From NCBI RefSeq assembly GCF_900187305.1, contig NZ_LT906434.1, positions 2,170,001 through 2,234,000 of the forward strand: DNA of 64,000 bases, given 5' to 3'. How positions within the stretch are numbered: position 1 is the first letter of the stretch; every line of letters starts with the position of its first letter. The translations under genes and the position numbers were made by a program. Below are positions 20,009 through 30,658 of the stretch, piece by piece. Source of the DNA: Neisseria zoodegmatis. GTDB taxonomy: Bacteria > Pseudomonadota > Gammaproteobacteria > Burkholderiales > Neisseriaceae. A model generated the notes under the pieces. It was not told the DNA's origin and ran no database searches. It was given only the letters and a program-made list of their open reading frames with translations.

Positions 20009-20611
20009 TCAACGGCGCAATTCAATCTGCGGCGCACGGCTGATTACCGCATGGTCGTCAAATTGCAGCATGGCCGCGTTGTGCCGGTGTCCGAAAAAAT
20101 CGGCCAACAACGATGCCGGGAAGGTTTCGCGGGCGTTATTGTAGGCCAGCACTGCATCGTTATAGGCTTGGCGCGCAAACGCTACACGGTTTTCCGCACC
20201 GGCCAACTCTTCGGTTAACGCTTGCACCGAACGGTTGGCCTGTAACTCGGGATATGCCTCCACCGTCACGCTCAACTGGCGCAAAGCGGCGCTCAACTGA
20301 TGTTCGCCCGCCGCCAATGAAAGAATATCCACCGTGTTTTCATCTGCCCTGCCGACGGCAGCCGATTCCAACAACCCCGCCGCATGATTGCGCGCCTGAA
20401 TCACGGCTTCAAGCGTTTGGCTTTCATGCTCCAAATAAGCCCGCGTGCTTTCCACCAGATTCGGAATCAAATCATGCCTGCGCTTGAGCTGCACTTGGAT
20501 TTGTGCAAACGCATTGCGGTATTCATTACGCGCACGCACCAAACGGTTGTAAATCACGATCGGCAGCACCACCAGCACGCCTATCAACACCAGCAAAACC
20601 AACCAACTCAT
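20009..20611 (-). CDS. lemA: LemA family protein
   Basis: Membrane-anchored helical protein (200 residues) with one N-terminal helix (WLVLLVLIGVLVVLPIVIY) and the LemA signature YNRLVRARNEYRNAFAQI then RRHDLIPNLVES. A GTG at 20626 opens the longer frame, but AAGAGG lies six bases before ATG 20611, so I use the latter. It overlaps or abuts the M48 protease gene and is translationally coupled with it. The biochemical role of LemA is not settled. Confidence 0.92.
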   Translation of the reverse strand: MSWLVLLVLIGVLVVLPIVIYNRLVRARNEYRNAFAQIQVQLKRRHDLIPNLVESTRAYLEHESQTLEAVIQARNHAAGLLESAAVGRADENTVDILSLAAGEHQLSAALRQLSVTVEAYPELQANRSVQALTEELAGAENRVAFARQAYNDAVLAYNNARETFPASLLADFFGHRHNAAMLQFDDHAVISRAPQIELRR

Positions 20612-20717
20612 CACATACCTCTTCACATGTCATATTATGTGTTTATATTATCAGGATATTGCAGGCAATGATAGAAAGAATCCTGCCGGCATACCGCTTT
20701 TAAAGCCAATCAATAAA

Positions 20718-20751
20718 CAGGCCGTCTGAAAACGAATTTCAGACGGCCTGC
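20718..20751 (-). terminator. DUS hairpin after the TbpB-like lipoprotein gene
   Basis: Inverted CAGGCCGTCTGAAA / TTTCAGACGGCCTG with a short loop, between the lipoprotein stop and lemA. Confidence 0.8.
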
Positions 20752-20796
20752 ATCATGGTTTACCGATAATCGGCTTCACTCTCTGAAAGGCTGCAC

Positions 20797-21855
20797 TTAA
20801 GGCGCAGGTTTGGCAACGGCTGTTGCGCCTACCGCACCCTGCCACTCTTTATCTCTCTCTTCAGAAGAGGTGTAACCGGTTAATACGCTGCCGTTTTTGC
20901 CGTATAAGCCGCCGATAAAATGTCCGTCGGGCACCACTTTCGTGCTTTCGTTACTCAAAAACATCAGATTTCCGGCTACGCTACCGCGCTCATCCACATT
21001 CACAAAAGCAGGGCTTTTGGGCGTTCTGCCTTGATGCAGCTTCCACACACCGTCTTCACGCGAAGTAATGGTCATGCTCAACGTTTTATCCTTACCGTAA
21101 TACACGGCCTCGACATCCGCCTCAGAAGGCTTGTTAGGGTAAGCTTTGTATTGATACAGCATTTTGCCGTTGTAGGTAATGTTTTCAAGCCCTACCGGAC
21201 GCTTCATCAAAGTCGGATCGGCATACTGCATAAAGTAATGGTGATCAACCGCATACTGTTCACGGTTATCGTCCAGTCTCTGTTCGGCCACGCGGGCATA
21301 ACCGTAGTAGCCGACCAATGCCCCCTCCAGATCGCGCAATGTTTCTATTTGGGGTTGGCCGGTGAAATGATGAGGCTGAATAATGTCGAGTTCGATTTTT
21401 TTCGAGCCTTCATTGAATATCATTTTAAAGAAACCGTCTGTTATCAAACTACCTTTGGCATACGGGCTTAAACGGGAGAATACTTCCTGATCCGAAGGAC
21501 GGGCTTCTGCTTGAGGCTTGGAATTGTCGGTTTTCGGCAATTCAGGCGCAAGTTCTTGTTTGGGCTCTTGCTTGGGTTCTTGTTTGGGTTCTTGTTTGGG
21601 TTCTTTTTTGGATTCTTGCTTGGGTTCTTGCTTAGGTTCTTGCTTAGGTTCCTGTTTTGGCTCTTCTTTGGGTTGAGATCCTTCTTTAGAAGAATTTTGT
21701 CCGTCCGAATCTTGAGCTTTATCAGCCGATTCTCTATTTGCGCCGGGAGCCTCCAGTTGCGGATTGGGCACGGCAACAGGCGCTTTTTGGCCGCTGCTTC
21801 CGCAAGCTGAGAGTATCCATGCAGCAATGATGGTGAGCGTAACGTTTGATTTCAT
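20797..21855 (-). CDS. TbpB-like surface lipoprotein with Lys-Gln-Glu-Pro repeats
   Basis: Predicted lipoprotein (352 residues) with lipobox LSAC (Cys18) after a signal peptide. A disordered linker (about 24-110) contains ten four-residue units, mostly KQEP (63-102). The C-terminal half is beta-rich and ends with GHFIGGLYGKNGSVLTGY, resembling the barrel signature of transferrin-binding-protein-B and other Slam-exported lipoproteins. The long Pro/Glu/Lys linker suggests surface display. The ligand is unknown, and no TonB receptor or Slam gene is adjacent. The ribosome site AAGGAA lies before the ATG. A factor-H-binding or hemoglobin-binding role cannot be separated from sequence alone. Confidence 0.7.
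   Translation of the reverse strand: MKSNVTLTIIAAWILSACGSSGQKAPVAVPNPQLEAPGANRESADKAQDSDGQNSSKEGSQPKEEPKQEPKQEPKQEPKQESKKEPKQEPKQEPKQEPKQELAPELPKTDNSKPQAEARPSDQEVFSRLSPYAKGSLITDGFFKMIFNEGSKKIELDIIQPHHFTGQPQIETLRDLEGALVGYYGYARVAEQRLDDNREQYAVDHHYFMQYADPTLMKRPVGLENITYNGKMLYQYKAYPNKPSEADVEAVYYGKDKTLSMTITSREDGVWKLHQGRTPKSPAFVNVDERGSVAGNLMFLSNESTKVVPDGHFIGGLYGKNGSVLTGYTSSEERDKEWQGAVGATAVAKPAP
21550..21669 (-). repeat. 12-bp tandem repeat in the lipoprotein gene
   Basis: About ten imperfect copies of a 12 bp unit (coding sense encodes Lys-Gln-Glu-Pro). Units differ by silent changes, and one reads KQES-KKEP. Since the unit is a multiple of three, copy-number change would alter linker length without a frameshift. 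Confidence 0.9.
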
Positions 21856-22001
21856 GGTAAATGATTCCTTATTGTTATAATGGAAAAGTTTTGCCGGACA
21901 GAAGCTTCGTTCTGTCCGGCATGGTTTTGACAGTTATGTCGGCCGCTATAGTATCATATTAACGGCTTGGAGTTGTGAATATACTCAAACATCCGAGCGG
22001 A

Positions 22002-23801
<1,800 letters not shown>

Positions 23802-23891
23802 TTAAAAGAAATCGGCCGTCTGAAACACCTTTTTCTTTCACAAGCTGCCTGCCGTGATATTTGGCTCTTACGGCAAATGCGGGCAATCAAT

Positions 23892-23924
23892 AAGGCCGTC
23901 TGAACATGATTTTCAGACGGCCTC
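23892..23924 (-). terminator. DUS hairpin after the cold-shock/Excalibur gene
   Basis: Inverted AAGGCCGTCTGAA / TTCAGACGGCCTC with a short loop, just past the stop at 23950 on the minus strand. Confidence 0.75.
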
Positions 23925-23949
23925 GTTATTATTCCCAAGCAATGAGGTT

Positions 23950-24711
23950 TTATTTTTTCTTATGGCTGCCGTCGCCGTGAGACCAAATACCGCCGCTGCG
24001 GCTTTCTTTGGTTTCGTCGCTGCCGTTAAACATGCCGGCCAGCTTGGCACCGATGCTGCCGTCGTCACGCTTATCCATACCTGCCTGCTTGATTTCCGAA
24101 GCAAACTGCTCTTCACACGGAACGCCGTCTTTATCGTCGTCCAACTTCACATTCGGGCATTTTTGCAAGAAATATTGCGCTTCGGCAAAAGACTGCATTT
24201 GCGAGCAGTATGTCCGCCCGTCGCATTGAAACGGAGAAGCATCGCGTTTGCGGCCTGACGACTCCACCGCGCGTTTCCATGCTTCGCGTTCGGCCATCAT
24301 TTTGTCAGCCACTTCATCAACGATCACTTCGGTGGCGCGGCTGTGGGTTTGCTGATCCTGCCAATAACTTAGGCCGTAGTAGCCTGTCGCACCCAACAGG
24401 GGAATGCCCACCAAGGCCGCTACCATGCCTTTGAGCCATAGCGACAGGTTTTTCGGCGAATCTTCTTCTGCTTCCCACTCAACCTCAACCGGCTTGCGGC
24501 GGCGGTTGGTATATTCGATGTTTTTGGCTTCTTCCGTACCGTGGCTGTTGCTGACGATATCAAACGATACGGTTTCGCCGTCGCGCGGGGGCGGGTTTTC
24601 GGTTTCAAATTCGCCGATGTGGGCGAAAATTTCAGATTTGGTTTGTTCTTCTTTGATGAATCCGAAGCCGAGCTCGTAGTCCCAGCGCATAATGGTTCCG
24701 TAATAGCGCAT
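23950..24711 (-). CDS. Cold-shock domain, membrane helix, Excalibur domain protein
   Basis: Three-part protein (253 residues). Residues 1-70 resemble a cold-shock nucleic-acid-binding domain (GTIMRWDYELGFGFI, then IFAHIGEF). A membrane helix follows at about 92-115 (MVAALVGIPLLGATGYYGL). After a spacer comes an Excalibur calcium-binding motif (about 158-198) with paired Cys and the acidic loop LDDDKDGVPCE. The tail is Gly/Ser/Lys-rich. The layout suggests a cytosolic RNA/DNA-binding head and a periplasmic calcium-binding tail. Function unknown. It diverges from pxpB. Confidence 0.75.
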   Translation of the reverse strand: MRYYGTIMRWDYELGFGFIKEEQTKSEIFAHIGEFETENPPPRDGETVSFDIVSNSHGTEEAKNIEYTNRRRKPVEVEWEAEEDSPKNLSLWLKGMVAALVGIPLLGATGYYGLSYWQDQQTHSRATEVIVDEVADKMMAEREAWKRAVESSGRKRDASPFQCDGRTYCSQMQSFAEAQYFLQKCPNVKLDDDKDGVPCEEQFASEIKQAGMDKRDDGSIGAKLAGMFNGSDETKESRSGGIWSHGDGSHKKK

Positions 24712-24826
24712 GCTTTCCCTTTTTAATTTTGTCTTTATGCAATCGCTATATTTTAAAAGAAACCGGTGCCAAACACACCTTATTTTTTCTGTTTGGCGGG
24801 CTTCAAAACGGCTTTTTCAGACGGCC

Positions 24827-24854
24827 TTGACAAACCCATTGAAAAGATTAAGAT
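24827..24854 (+). promoter_or_regulatory. Candidate sigma-70 promoter of the pxp operon
   Basis: TTGACA (24827-24832), a 16-base spacer, then TAAGAT (24849-24854), about 37 bases before the pxpB ATG. The -35 begins on the last base of a DUS (TTCAGACGGCCT). Confidence 0.6.
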
Positions 24855-24890
24855 AAAATCACTACATAAAATAACAAAACGCTACAAATC

Positions 24891-25541
24891 ATGTCTGCAA
24901 TCGAGATTACCCCCATCAGCGAATCCGCATTGGTATGCACGCTTCCGCCGCCTGCTGTGTTGGAAAAGCAACAGCGGCTGTGGGCATTTGCCGATGCCGT
25001 TCAGGAAATGCCGCAAACCGCCGAAGCCGTAACCGGCATGAACAACCTCACCGTGTTTCTCCACCCCGATGCAGACTTGGCCGAATGTACGCAGGCGCTG
25101 TATGCGTTGTGGCCGACCGTTTCCGTGCGCCGCAAACAAGGCCGGCATGTTGAAATCCCCGTGATTTACGGAGGCGAATACGGGGCGGACTTGGCCGAAG
25201 TGGCGGAGTTTCACGCAACAACTCCACAGGAAATCGTCCGCCGCCATACCGAGCCGGTGTACACCGTATTTATGATGGGCTTCCAGCCCGGCTTCCCCTA
25301 TTTGGGCGGCTTGCCCGAACACCTGCATACGCCGCGCCATGCCGTGCCGCGCACCGAAGTGCCTGCCGGATCGGTGGGCATCGGCGGCAGCCAAACCGGC
25401 GTGTATCCGTTTGCCTCGCCCGGAGGCTGGCAGATTATCGGCCACACCGACATCGCTTTGTTTCAGACGGCCTCTTACCCGCCTACCCTGCTCCAAGCAG
25501 GCGATACGGTGCGCTTTGTGGCGGAAAGGATTTGCTTATGA
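24891..25541 (+). CDS. pxpB: 5-oxoprolinase subunit B
   Basis: One of three subunits of the prokaryotic ATP-dependent 5-oxoprolinase that opens 5-oxoproline to glutamate (216 residues; KipI/allophanate-hydrolase-subunit-1 fold). The signature segments are YGGEYGADLAEVAEFH and FMMGFQPGFPYLGGLPEHLH, then the VPAGSVGIGGSQTGVYPF loop. It is first in pxpB-pxpC-pxpA, with its TGA overlapping the pxpC ATG. A DUS lies within the gene near 25462. Confidence 0.94.
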   Translation: MSAIEITPISESALVCTLPPPAVLEKQQRLWAFADAVQEMPQTAEAVTGMNNLTVFLHPDADLAECTQALYALWPTVSVRRKQGRHVEIPVIYGGEYGADLAEVAEFHATTPQEIVRRHTEPVYTVFMMGFQPGFPYLGGLPEHLHTPRHAVPRTEVPAGSVGIGGSQTGVYPFASPGGWQIIGHTDIALFQTASYPPTLLQAGDTVRFVAERICL

Positions 25542-26467
25542 TGCACGTTATCCAAGCGCCCGCCCTTGCCCATATCCAAGACTTGGGGCGCTTCGGTTTG
25601 CGCCGTTTCGGTGTTGGACACGCCGGAGCGATGGACACGCTTTCCCTACGCGCGGGTAATCTGTTGCTGTGCAATCCCGAAAATGCGCCGGCCATAGAAA
25701 TCACGCTCGGCGGTTTGACCGTTTCTTTTGAACACGATACGCCGTTCTGCATCACCGGCGCGGTGTACGAGGCCGAACTCGACGGCGAACCGGTGTATTC
25801 CTATTGGCGCTACACCGCGCGGCGCGGCCAAACGCTCAAACTCATCCGCGCCGTGCAGGGCATGTACGGCTACCTGTGCGTTTACGGCGGCTTCGACGTA
25901 CCGGAAGTGTTCGGCTCGCGCAGCACCGATTTAAAAGCGGCTTTCGGCGGTTTTCAAGGACGCAGGCTTCAGGAAGGCGACAGCATTCCGCTCAACATAC
26001 GCGGCGCCGAAGCCAAGCGCGTCGGCATCGCCCCGCCCACGCCGTCGCACCGCATCCGCGCCGTTCCCTCTTCCGAATACGCTGCATTTACGCGGCATTC
26101 ACACTCGCTGCTGTGGCAAAACGCATGGACGCTGCAAAGCAACAGCAACCGCATGGGCTACCGTTTTGAAGGCGCGGAGCTTACCACCGCCGAGCCGTTG
26201 GAAATGCTTTCCCACGCCGTCCAATTCGGCACCATACAAGTACCGCCGAGCGGCAAACCGATTATCTTGATGGCCGACGCGCAAACCACCGGCGGCTATC
26301 CCAAAATCGCCTCAGTCGTTGCCGCAGACTTAGGGCGTTTGGCACAAATCCGCTTCGGCAGCAAAATCTTTTTTCAGACGGCCTCCATGCAAGACGCCGC
26401 CCACCTGCTCAAACAAAATCAAATTTATCTCAACCAAATCAAAAGGATTGCGGAAAATGCACGTTGA
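25538..26467 (+). CDS. pxpC: 5-oxoprolinase subunit C (biotin-dependent carboxyltransferase-like)
   Basis: KipA/allophanate-hydrolase-subunit-2 family (309 residues). Start ATG 25538 overlaps the pxpB stop as ATGA, with GGAAAGGA seven bases upstream. The N-terminus has [24 protein letters not shown]; later [12 protein letters not shown] and the [16 protein letters not shown] signature occur. It overlaps pxpA by 11 bases, so the three subunits are coupled in translation. A DUS lies inside near 26373. Confidence 0.94.
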   Translation: MMHVIQAPALAHIQDLGRFGLRRFGVGHAGAMDTLSLRAGNLLLCNPENAPAIEITLGGLTVSFEHDTPFCITGAVYEAELDGEPVYSYWRYTARRGQTLKLIRAVQGMYGYLCVYGGFDVPEVFGSRSTDLKAAFGGFQGRRLQEGDSIPLNIRGAEAKRVGIAPPTPSHRIRAVPSSEYAAFTRHSHSLLWQNAWTLQSNSNRMGYRFEGAELTTAEPLEMLSHAVQFGTIQVPPSGKPIILMADAQTTGGYPKIASVVAADLGRLAQIRFGSKIFFQTASMQDAAHLLKQNQIYLNQIKRIAENAR

Positions 26468-27194
26468 TTTAAACGCCGACTTAGCCGAAGGCTGCGGCAA
26501 TGACCACGCCCTGATGCAGCGCATTTCGTCGGCTAATATTGCTTGTGCGCTCCATGCCGGCAGCGCGGCGGAAATGCAGAAAGCCATCGCTTGGGCCAAA
26601 CAATACGGCGTGCGCATCGGTGCGCATCCGGGCTATCCCGACCGCGAAAACTTCGGCCGCACCAACATGACGCTGCCCGAACAAGAATTGCGCGCCTATC
26701 TGCAATACCAGCTCGGTGCGTTGCAGGCTTTGTGCGAGGCCGCAGGCGTTCAGACGGCCTATGTCAAACCGCACGGTGCTTTGTATAACCAAGCTGCCAC
26801 CGATCCCGCTCTGGCCGAAATCGTAGCCGACACCGTGCGCCGCTTCAATCCCGAACTGAAACTGATGGCACTCTCCGGCAGCCTGTTGCTCGAAGCCGGG
26901 CAAGCCGCCGGTTTGGAAGTGATTTCGGAAGTATTTGCCGACCGCCGCTACCTGCCCGACGGCAAGCTCGTGCCGCGCACACGCCCCGATGCCCAAGTGG
27001 ACAGCGACGAAGAAGCCATCGCCCAAGTGTTGCAAATGGTTAAAGAAGGCACAGTAACGGCGGTGGACGGCAGCACGGTTAAAGTGCGCGCCGACAGCAT
27101 CTGCCTGCACGGAGACGGCGCCCATGCACTCGAATTTGCCGACAAAATCAGCCGCGCACTCCAAGCCCGACAGATTGCCATAAAGGCCGTCTGA
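26457..27194 (+). CDS. pxpA: 5-oxoprolinase subunit A (LamB/YcsF family)
   Basis: Catalytic-type subunit of PxpABC (245 residues). It starts [16 protein letters not shown] and has [16 protein letters not shown] and [15 protein letters not shown], all YcsF signatures with putative metal/carboxylate ligands. The ATG 26457 is within the end of pxpC. The last codons AAG GCC GTC TGA are a DUS, so the stop codon itself is supplied by the uptake sequence; the protein ends KAV. Confidence 0.94.
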   Translation: MHVDLNADLAEGCGNDHALMQRISSANIACALHAGSAAEMQKAIAWAKQYGVRIGAHPGYPDRENFGRTNMTLPEQELRAYLQYQLGALQALCEAAGVQTAYVKPHGALYNQAATDPALAEIVADTVRRFNPELKLMALSGSLLLEAGQAAGLEVISEVFADRRYLPDGKLVPRTRPDAQVDSDEEAIAQVLQMVKEGTVTAVDGSTVKVRADSICLHGDGAHALEFADKISRALQARQIAIKAV

Positions 27195-27415
27195 AAATAT
27201 CCCGTTTTACATTGAACCAATCATAACAACGGCTGTCTTGTTTAAACATTCTTGTCTTTTTTGACATTTCATAACAAACCATAAGGGCGCGCTAACACTT
27301 TGCAGCCCATTGATAAACACACACCATCAGACTGAAAAGCATCAAAAAATAAAAACACATTGCCGTCATCGCTCACGGCAATTTTGCGGGAACGACAACA
27401 ACAAAGGAGAATTCT

Positions 27416-28606
27416 ATGTCAAACACCAACCGCCGCAATGCTCTTATCGGTGCTGCTTTTCTGATGGCCACATCGGCAGTCGGGCCGGGCTTTCTTACTC
27501 AAACGGCCACATTCACACAAAGCCTGCTCGCCAGTTTCGGCTTTGTGATTTTGGTGTCGATACTGCTCGACATCGGCGCGCAGCTCAATATTTGGCGCAT
27601 CATCGCCGTATCCGAACAACGCGCCCAAGACATCGCCAACCGCGTCTTCCCCGGCGCAGGCTATTTTTTGGCTCTGCTGATCGTGATGGGCGGTTTGGCT
27701 TTCAACATCGGCAACGTCGGCGGCGCAGGTTTGGGCATCAATATCCTAACCGGCCTTTCCCCCGAAATGGGCGCGATTATCAGCGGCGCGGTTGCCGTGG
27801 GCATTTTCCTGTTTAGGGAAGCGGGAAAGGCGATGGACAGATTCGCCCAAGTGATGGGCTTTATCATGATCGGCTTAACAGTTTATGTAGCGTGGCGCGC
27901 TTCTCCGCCGTTGGGTGAAGCGGCTTTGCGCACTTTTGTGCCGGTAAAACTGGATGCGGTGGCGATTGTAACTTTGGTCGGTGGCACAGTGGGCGGCTAC
28001 ATCACCTTTGCCGGCGCGCACCGCTTGCTCGACGCGGGTGTGAAAGGCAAAGAATCACTGCCCGAAGTGAACCGCAGCTCGGTTTCGGCCATTCTGATTG
28101 CTTCCATCATGCGGGTTGTGCTGTTTCTTGCCGTGCTGGGCGTGGTGTCGCAAGGCGTTCAGCTTGACCCGAAAAATCCGGCGGCCACTCCGTTTGAACA
28201 CGTTGCCGGTCATGCCGGCCTGCTGATTTTCGGCGTGGTGATTTGGGCGGCTTCGATTACGTCGGTAATCGGCGCGGCCTACACTTCGGTGTCGTTTATT
28301 TCGGGTTTCAGCCCCAATATCGAGAAACACCGCAATGCTTGGATTATCGGATTCATCATGGTTTCCACCATCGTGCTGGCGACCATCGGCCGGCCGGCGC
28401 AGGTGTTGGTGTTCGTCGGTACGCTCAACGGCCTTATTCTGCCGATTTCACTCGGCCTGATTCTGCTGGCGGCCTACCGTTCGGATATCGTCGGCGACTA
28501 CAAACACCCGAAATGGATGACGGTGTGCGGCTTAATCGTGGTGGTCGCCATGGCGGTATTAAGCGGCATGACCTTAATCAAATACATCGGCTCGCTGGCG
28601 GGTTAA
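27416..28606 (+). CDS. NRAMP-family divalent metal/proton transporter
   Basis: Polytopic inner-membrane protein (396 residues, about 11 helices) of the NRAMP superfamily. It is more divergent than MntH. It begins with ALIGAAFLMATSAVGPGFLTQTATF, where the DPGN metal motif of true MntH appears replaced by VGPGF-type residues. The second signature is GAHRLLDAGVKG. It has a good AAGGAG ribosome site. It lies 221 bases after pxpA and is often found near 5-oxoprolinase genes, so it may import a related substrate or metal. The transported ion is not shown by the sequence. Confidence 0.8.
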   Translation: MSNTNRRNALIGAAFLMATSAVGPGFLTQTATFTQSLLASFGFVILVSILLDIGAQLNIWRIIAVSEQRAQDIANRVFPGAGYFLALLIVMGGLAFNIGNVGGAGLGINILTGLSPEMGAIISGAVAVGIFLFREAGKAMDRFAQVMGFIMIGLTVYVAWRASPPLGEAALRTFVPVKLDAVAIVTLVGGTVGGYITFAGAHRLLDAGVKGKESLPEVNRSSVSAILIASIMRVVLFLAVLGVVSQGVQLDPKNPAATPFEHVAGHAGLLIFGVVIWAASITSVIGAAYTSVSFISGFSPNIEKHRNAWIIGFIMVSTIVLATIGRPAQVLVFVGTLNGLILPISLGLILLAAYRSDIVGDYKHPKWMTVCGLIVVVAMAVLSGMTLIKYIGSLAG

Positions 28607-28636
28607 AGGCTATCTTTAAAAGCCGCGCATATGAAA

Positions 28637-28670
28637 CAGGCCGTCTGAAAACTATTTTTCAGACGGCCTT
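28637..28670 (+). terminator. DUS hairpin after the NRAMP gene
   Basis: Inverted CAGGCCGTCTGAAAA / TTTTTCAGACGGCCTT with a short loop, about 30 bases past the stop. Confidence 0.8.
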
Positions 28671-28710
28671 AAAGATTGGGGAAAGGCGGGATTCAGCAGC
28701 AAAACAAACT

Positions 28711-28853
28711 GAGACCTTTGCAAAACCCCCATCTGCGGCGCATTTCTGCGTTGTGCGCTGCTCGCTCGTTTGCCTATCTATATGATATGTCTGCACTCGC
28801 TGCGCTGCTACGCCTTGAACTGCATCCACATCTGGGGGTTTTGCAAAGGTCTC
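28711..28853. mobile_element. MITE with 21-bp terminal inverted repeats
   Basis: A 143-base element with perfect terminal inverted repeats beginning GAGACCTTTGCAAAACCCCC (21 bp in all) and flanked on both sides by the 5 bp direct repeat AAACT. It has no transposase gene. The end sequence resembles that of Neisseria IS5-type elements such as IS1106, so it was probably mobilised in trans by one. It sits in the gap between the NRAMP and DMP19 genes. Confidence 0.8.
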
Positions 28854-28916
28854 AAACTTACAACACAAAGCTGTTATTTAAATCCCTCAACATTACCACT
28901 ATTTTTTCAGACGGCC

Positions 28917-29408
28917 TCATTCCTGCCCAATCACCAGAAACTTATCCCGATTCGCCAACACATACAAAGCGGCGGCGGCCAAATCTTCATCGGCGGCTTC
29001 GTAGTAATCGCCGTCCAACTCTTCAAACATGCCGAACTGCGCGCGGATATCGTCCAGCGGCACTTCTTCGTCTGCCATCTGCTCAATGGCCGCACCGTGT
29101 TCCACATACAGGGCTTTGGCTTTATCCATGATTTTCGGCGTCGGCTTAATCCGCCAGCGGCGCAAGCTGTCGGCCAGCGGGTTCATAAAAACATATTCGC
29201 CGTAACCGCCCGCAATCAGTTGGAGAAAACCGCCTTCCTGCACTTGGCTGTCGAGATAACAATACGCCAGCAGCGTGTGCTGTTCATCGTTGAGCGCCTC
29301 CATGCCGTGAGACTCGCTGTATTCGAGATACGCATCCGACAAAGCGTATAAAAAGCCGGCCGGGTCTTCGGGGTTTAAATCGTCGAGATGGATAATGTGT
29401 TGGGACAT
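28917..29408 (-). CDS. DMP19-family DNA-mimic protein (DUF4375)
   Basis: Small acidic cytosolic protein (163 residues) rich in Asp and Glu, for example DDLNPEDPAGFLYALSDAYLEY, EELDGDYYEAADEDLAA. It resembles Neisseria DMP19, which mimics DNA and neutralises the transcription factor NHTF (established for N. meningitidis). No helix-turn-helix partner gene is adjacent. A DUS overlaps the 3' end. Identification rests on similarity as I recall it and on composition. Confidence 0.75.
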   Translation of the reverse strand: MSQHIIHLDDLNPEDPAGFLYALSDAYLEYSESHGMEALNDEQHTLLAYCYLDSQVQEGGFLQLIAGGYGEYVFMNPLADSLRRWRIKPTPKIMDKAKALYVEHGAAIEQMADEEVPLDDIRAQFGMFEELDGDYYEAADEDLAAAALYVLANRDKFLVIGQE

Positions 29409-29440
29409 AGCGGTATTTCGTGAAAAAGCTGATAAACAAA

Positions 29441-29483
29441 ATTCAGACGGCCTGACTGCATACTGTCGAGGCCGTCTGAAAAT
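29441..29483 (-). terminator. Inverted DUS pair after lapB
   Basis: TTCAGACGGCCTG and GAGGCCGTCTGAA face away from each other and can pair, with an 18-base loop. They lie between the lapB stop and the DMP19 start. Confidence 0.55.
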
Positions 29484-30652
29484 TACACTTCAATGCGGTT
29501 GGGCGTGAAGGTTTCCCATTTGTTGCAAGCCGGACAATGCCAGAAAAACGCTTGCGATTTGAAATGGCAGTTGCGGCAACGGTACATCACGGCTTTTTGC
29601 AGCTGGCGGCCGACGACCGCGCGCATCATGTCGGCATCGGCTTTCCATGCCGGATTCAAGTTGCTCAGCTGCAAGCCCAGCAAACGGTACACGCCGTTTA
29701 AATCGGGCTTTTGGCGCACCAGCTCAACCGCCGTTTGCGCAGCTTCGCCCTCGCCGTTGAGCAGCAGCGATTTTTCGTAAATCACGTTAATCAGGTCGAG
29801 CTGCGGGAAAGTCTGCATATAGCCGATGAGCACGTTCAAACCTTCTTGCGCACGACCGAGCGCATCGTAAGCATCATAAAGACGCTCGCCCACCATGCTC
29901 AAATAGGCGTGGTTTTGCTTTTCAATCGCGGTATAGGCTTCAATGGCGGCTTCAAAACGCCCCAGCTTTTGCTCGATGTCGCCCAAAATCATGTTGGCAC
30001 GGGTACATTTTTTATTGGCATCCAGTGCTTTTTCCACATATTGCAAAGCTGTGGCGTAATCGGATTTAAACAGCGCGGCTTGGGCAAGTTCGCAATAAAA
30101 TTGGGCAATTTCAAACTGATACGTCTGCTCGTCATGGCTCAACAGCTGCGCCATTTCGATGGCCTTTTCCCAGTCGCGGTCTTGCTGGTAAATACTCAGT
30201 AACACCTGCCGCGCTTCTTTGGCCATATTACCGTTTTGCAAACCGAGGAAAATCTGTTCGGCACGATCCACCAAGCCTGCGCTTTGGTAGTTTTGCCCCA
30301 GCTCAAATAACACGCGGTCGCGCTTTTCACCCACGGTGTCTGGCGATTCGAGCAGCGCTTGGTGCATGCTGATGGCTTTGTCGTTCTCACCGCGCTGGCG
30401 GTACAATTTGCCCAAAGTAAGGTTCAAATCATAAGACTGCGGCTGCTGGTCGATTACCTCCGCCAATTCGCGCGCGGCTTTACCGCTATTACGGTCCACC
30501 AGCGCATCCAGGCTTTTGTAAAAACCGCCCGGCACGGTTTTGGCCTGCTTCAATACGGTTTTCATGTCCACGCGGGCGGCAAACCAACCCATCGCGAAAA
30601 ACACCGGCAGCAGGATAATCGGCAGCAGCAGAATCCAAAGTTCGTTTTCCAT
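29483..30652 (-). CDS. lapB: Lipopolysaccharide assembly protein B
   Basis: Inner-membrane TPR protein (389 residues) that in E. coli (YciM) controls LpxC turnover and LPS assembly. One N-terminal helix (LWILLLPIILLPVFFAMGW) is followed by TPRs (about 40-345). It ends with a rubredoxin-like metal site CRNC...CPAC (about 358-376). It follows lapA by 6 bases, the conserved order. Confidence 0.94.
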   Translation of the reverse strand: MENELWILLLPIILLPVFFAMGWFAARVDMKTVLKQAKTVPGGFYKSLDALVDRNSGKAARELAEVIDQQPQSYDLNLTLGKLYRQRGENDKAISMHQALLESPDTVGEKRDRVLFELGQNYQSAGLVDRAEQIFLGLQNGNMAKEARQVLLSIYQQDRDWEKAIEMAQLLSHDEQTYQFEIAQFYCELAQAALFKSDYATALQYVEKALDANKKCTRANMILGDIEQKLGRFEAAIEAYTAIEKQNHAYLSMVGERLYDAYDALGRAQEGLNVLIGYMQTFPQLDLINVIYEKSLLLNGEGEAAQTAVELVRQKPDLNGVYRLLGLQLSNLNPAWKADADMMRAVVGRQLQKAVMYRCRNCHFKSQAFFWHCPACNKWETFTPNRIEV

Positions 30653-30658
30653 GCCGGA

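Noticed and set aside
27241..27300. TTGACA at 27261 as promoter for the NRAMP gene
   Set aside because: No acceptable -10 box lies 16 to 18 bases downstream, so I did not call it.
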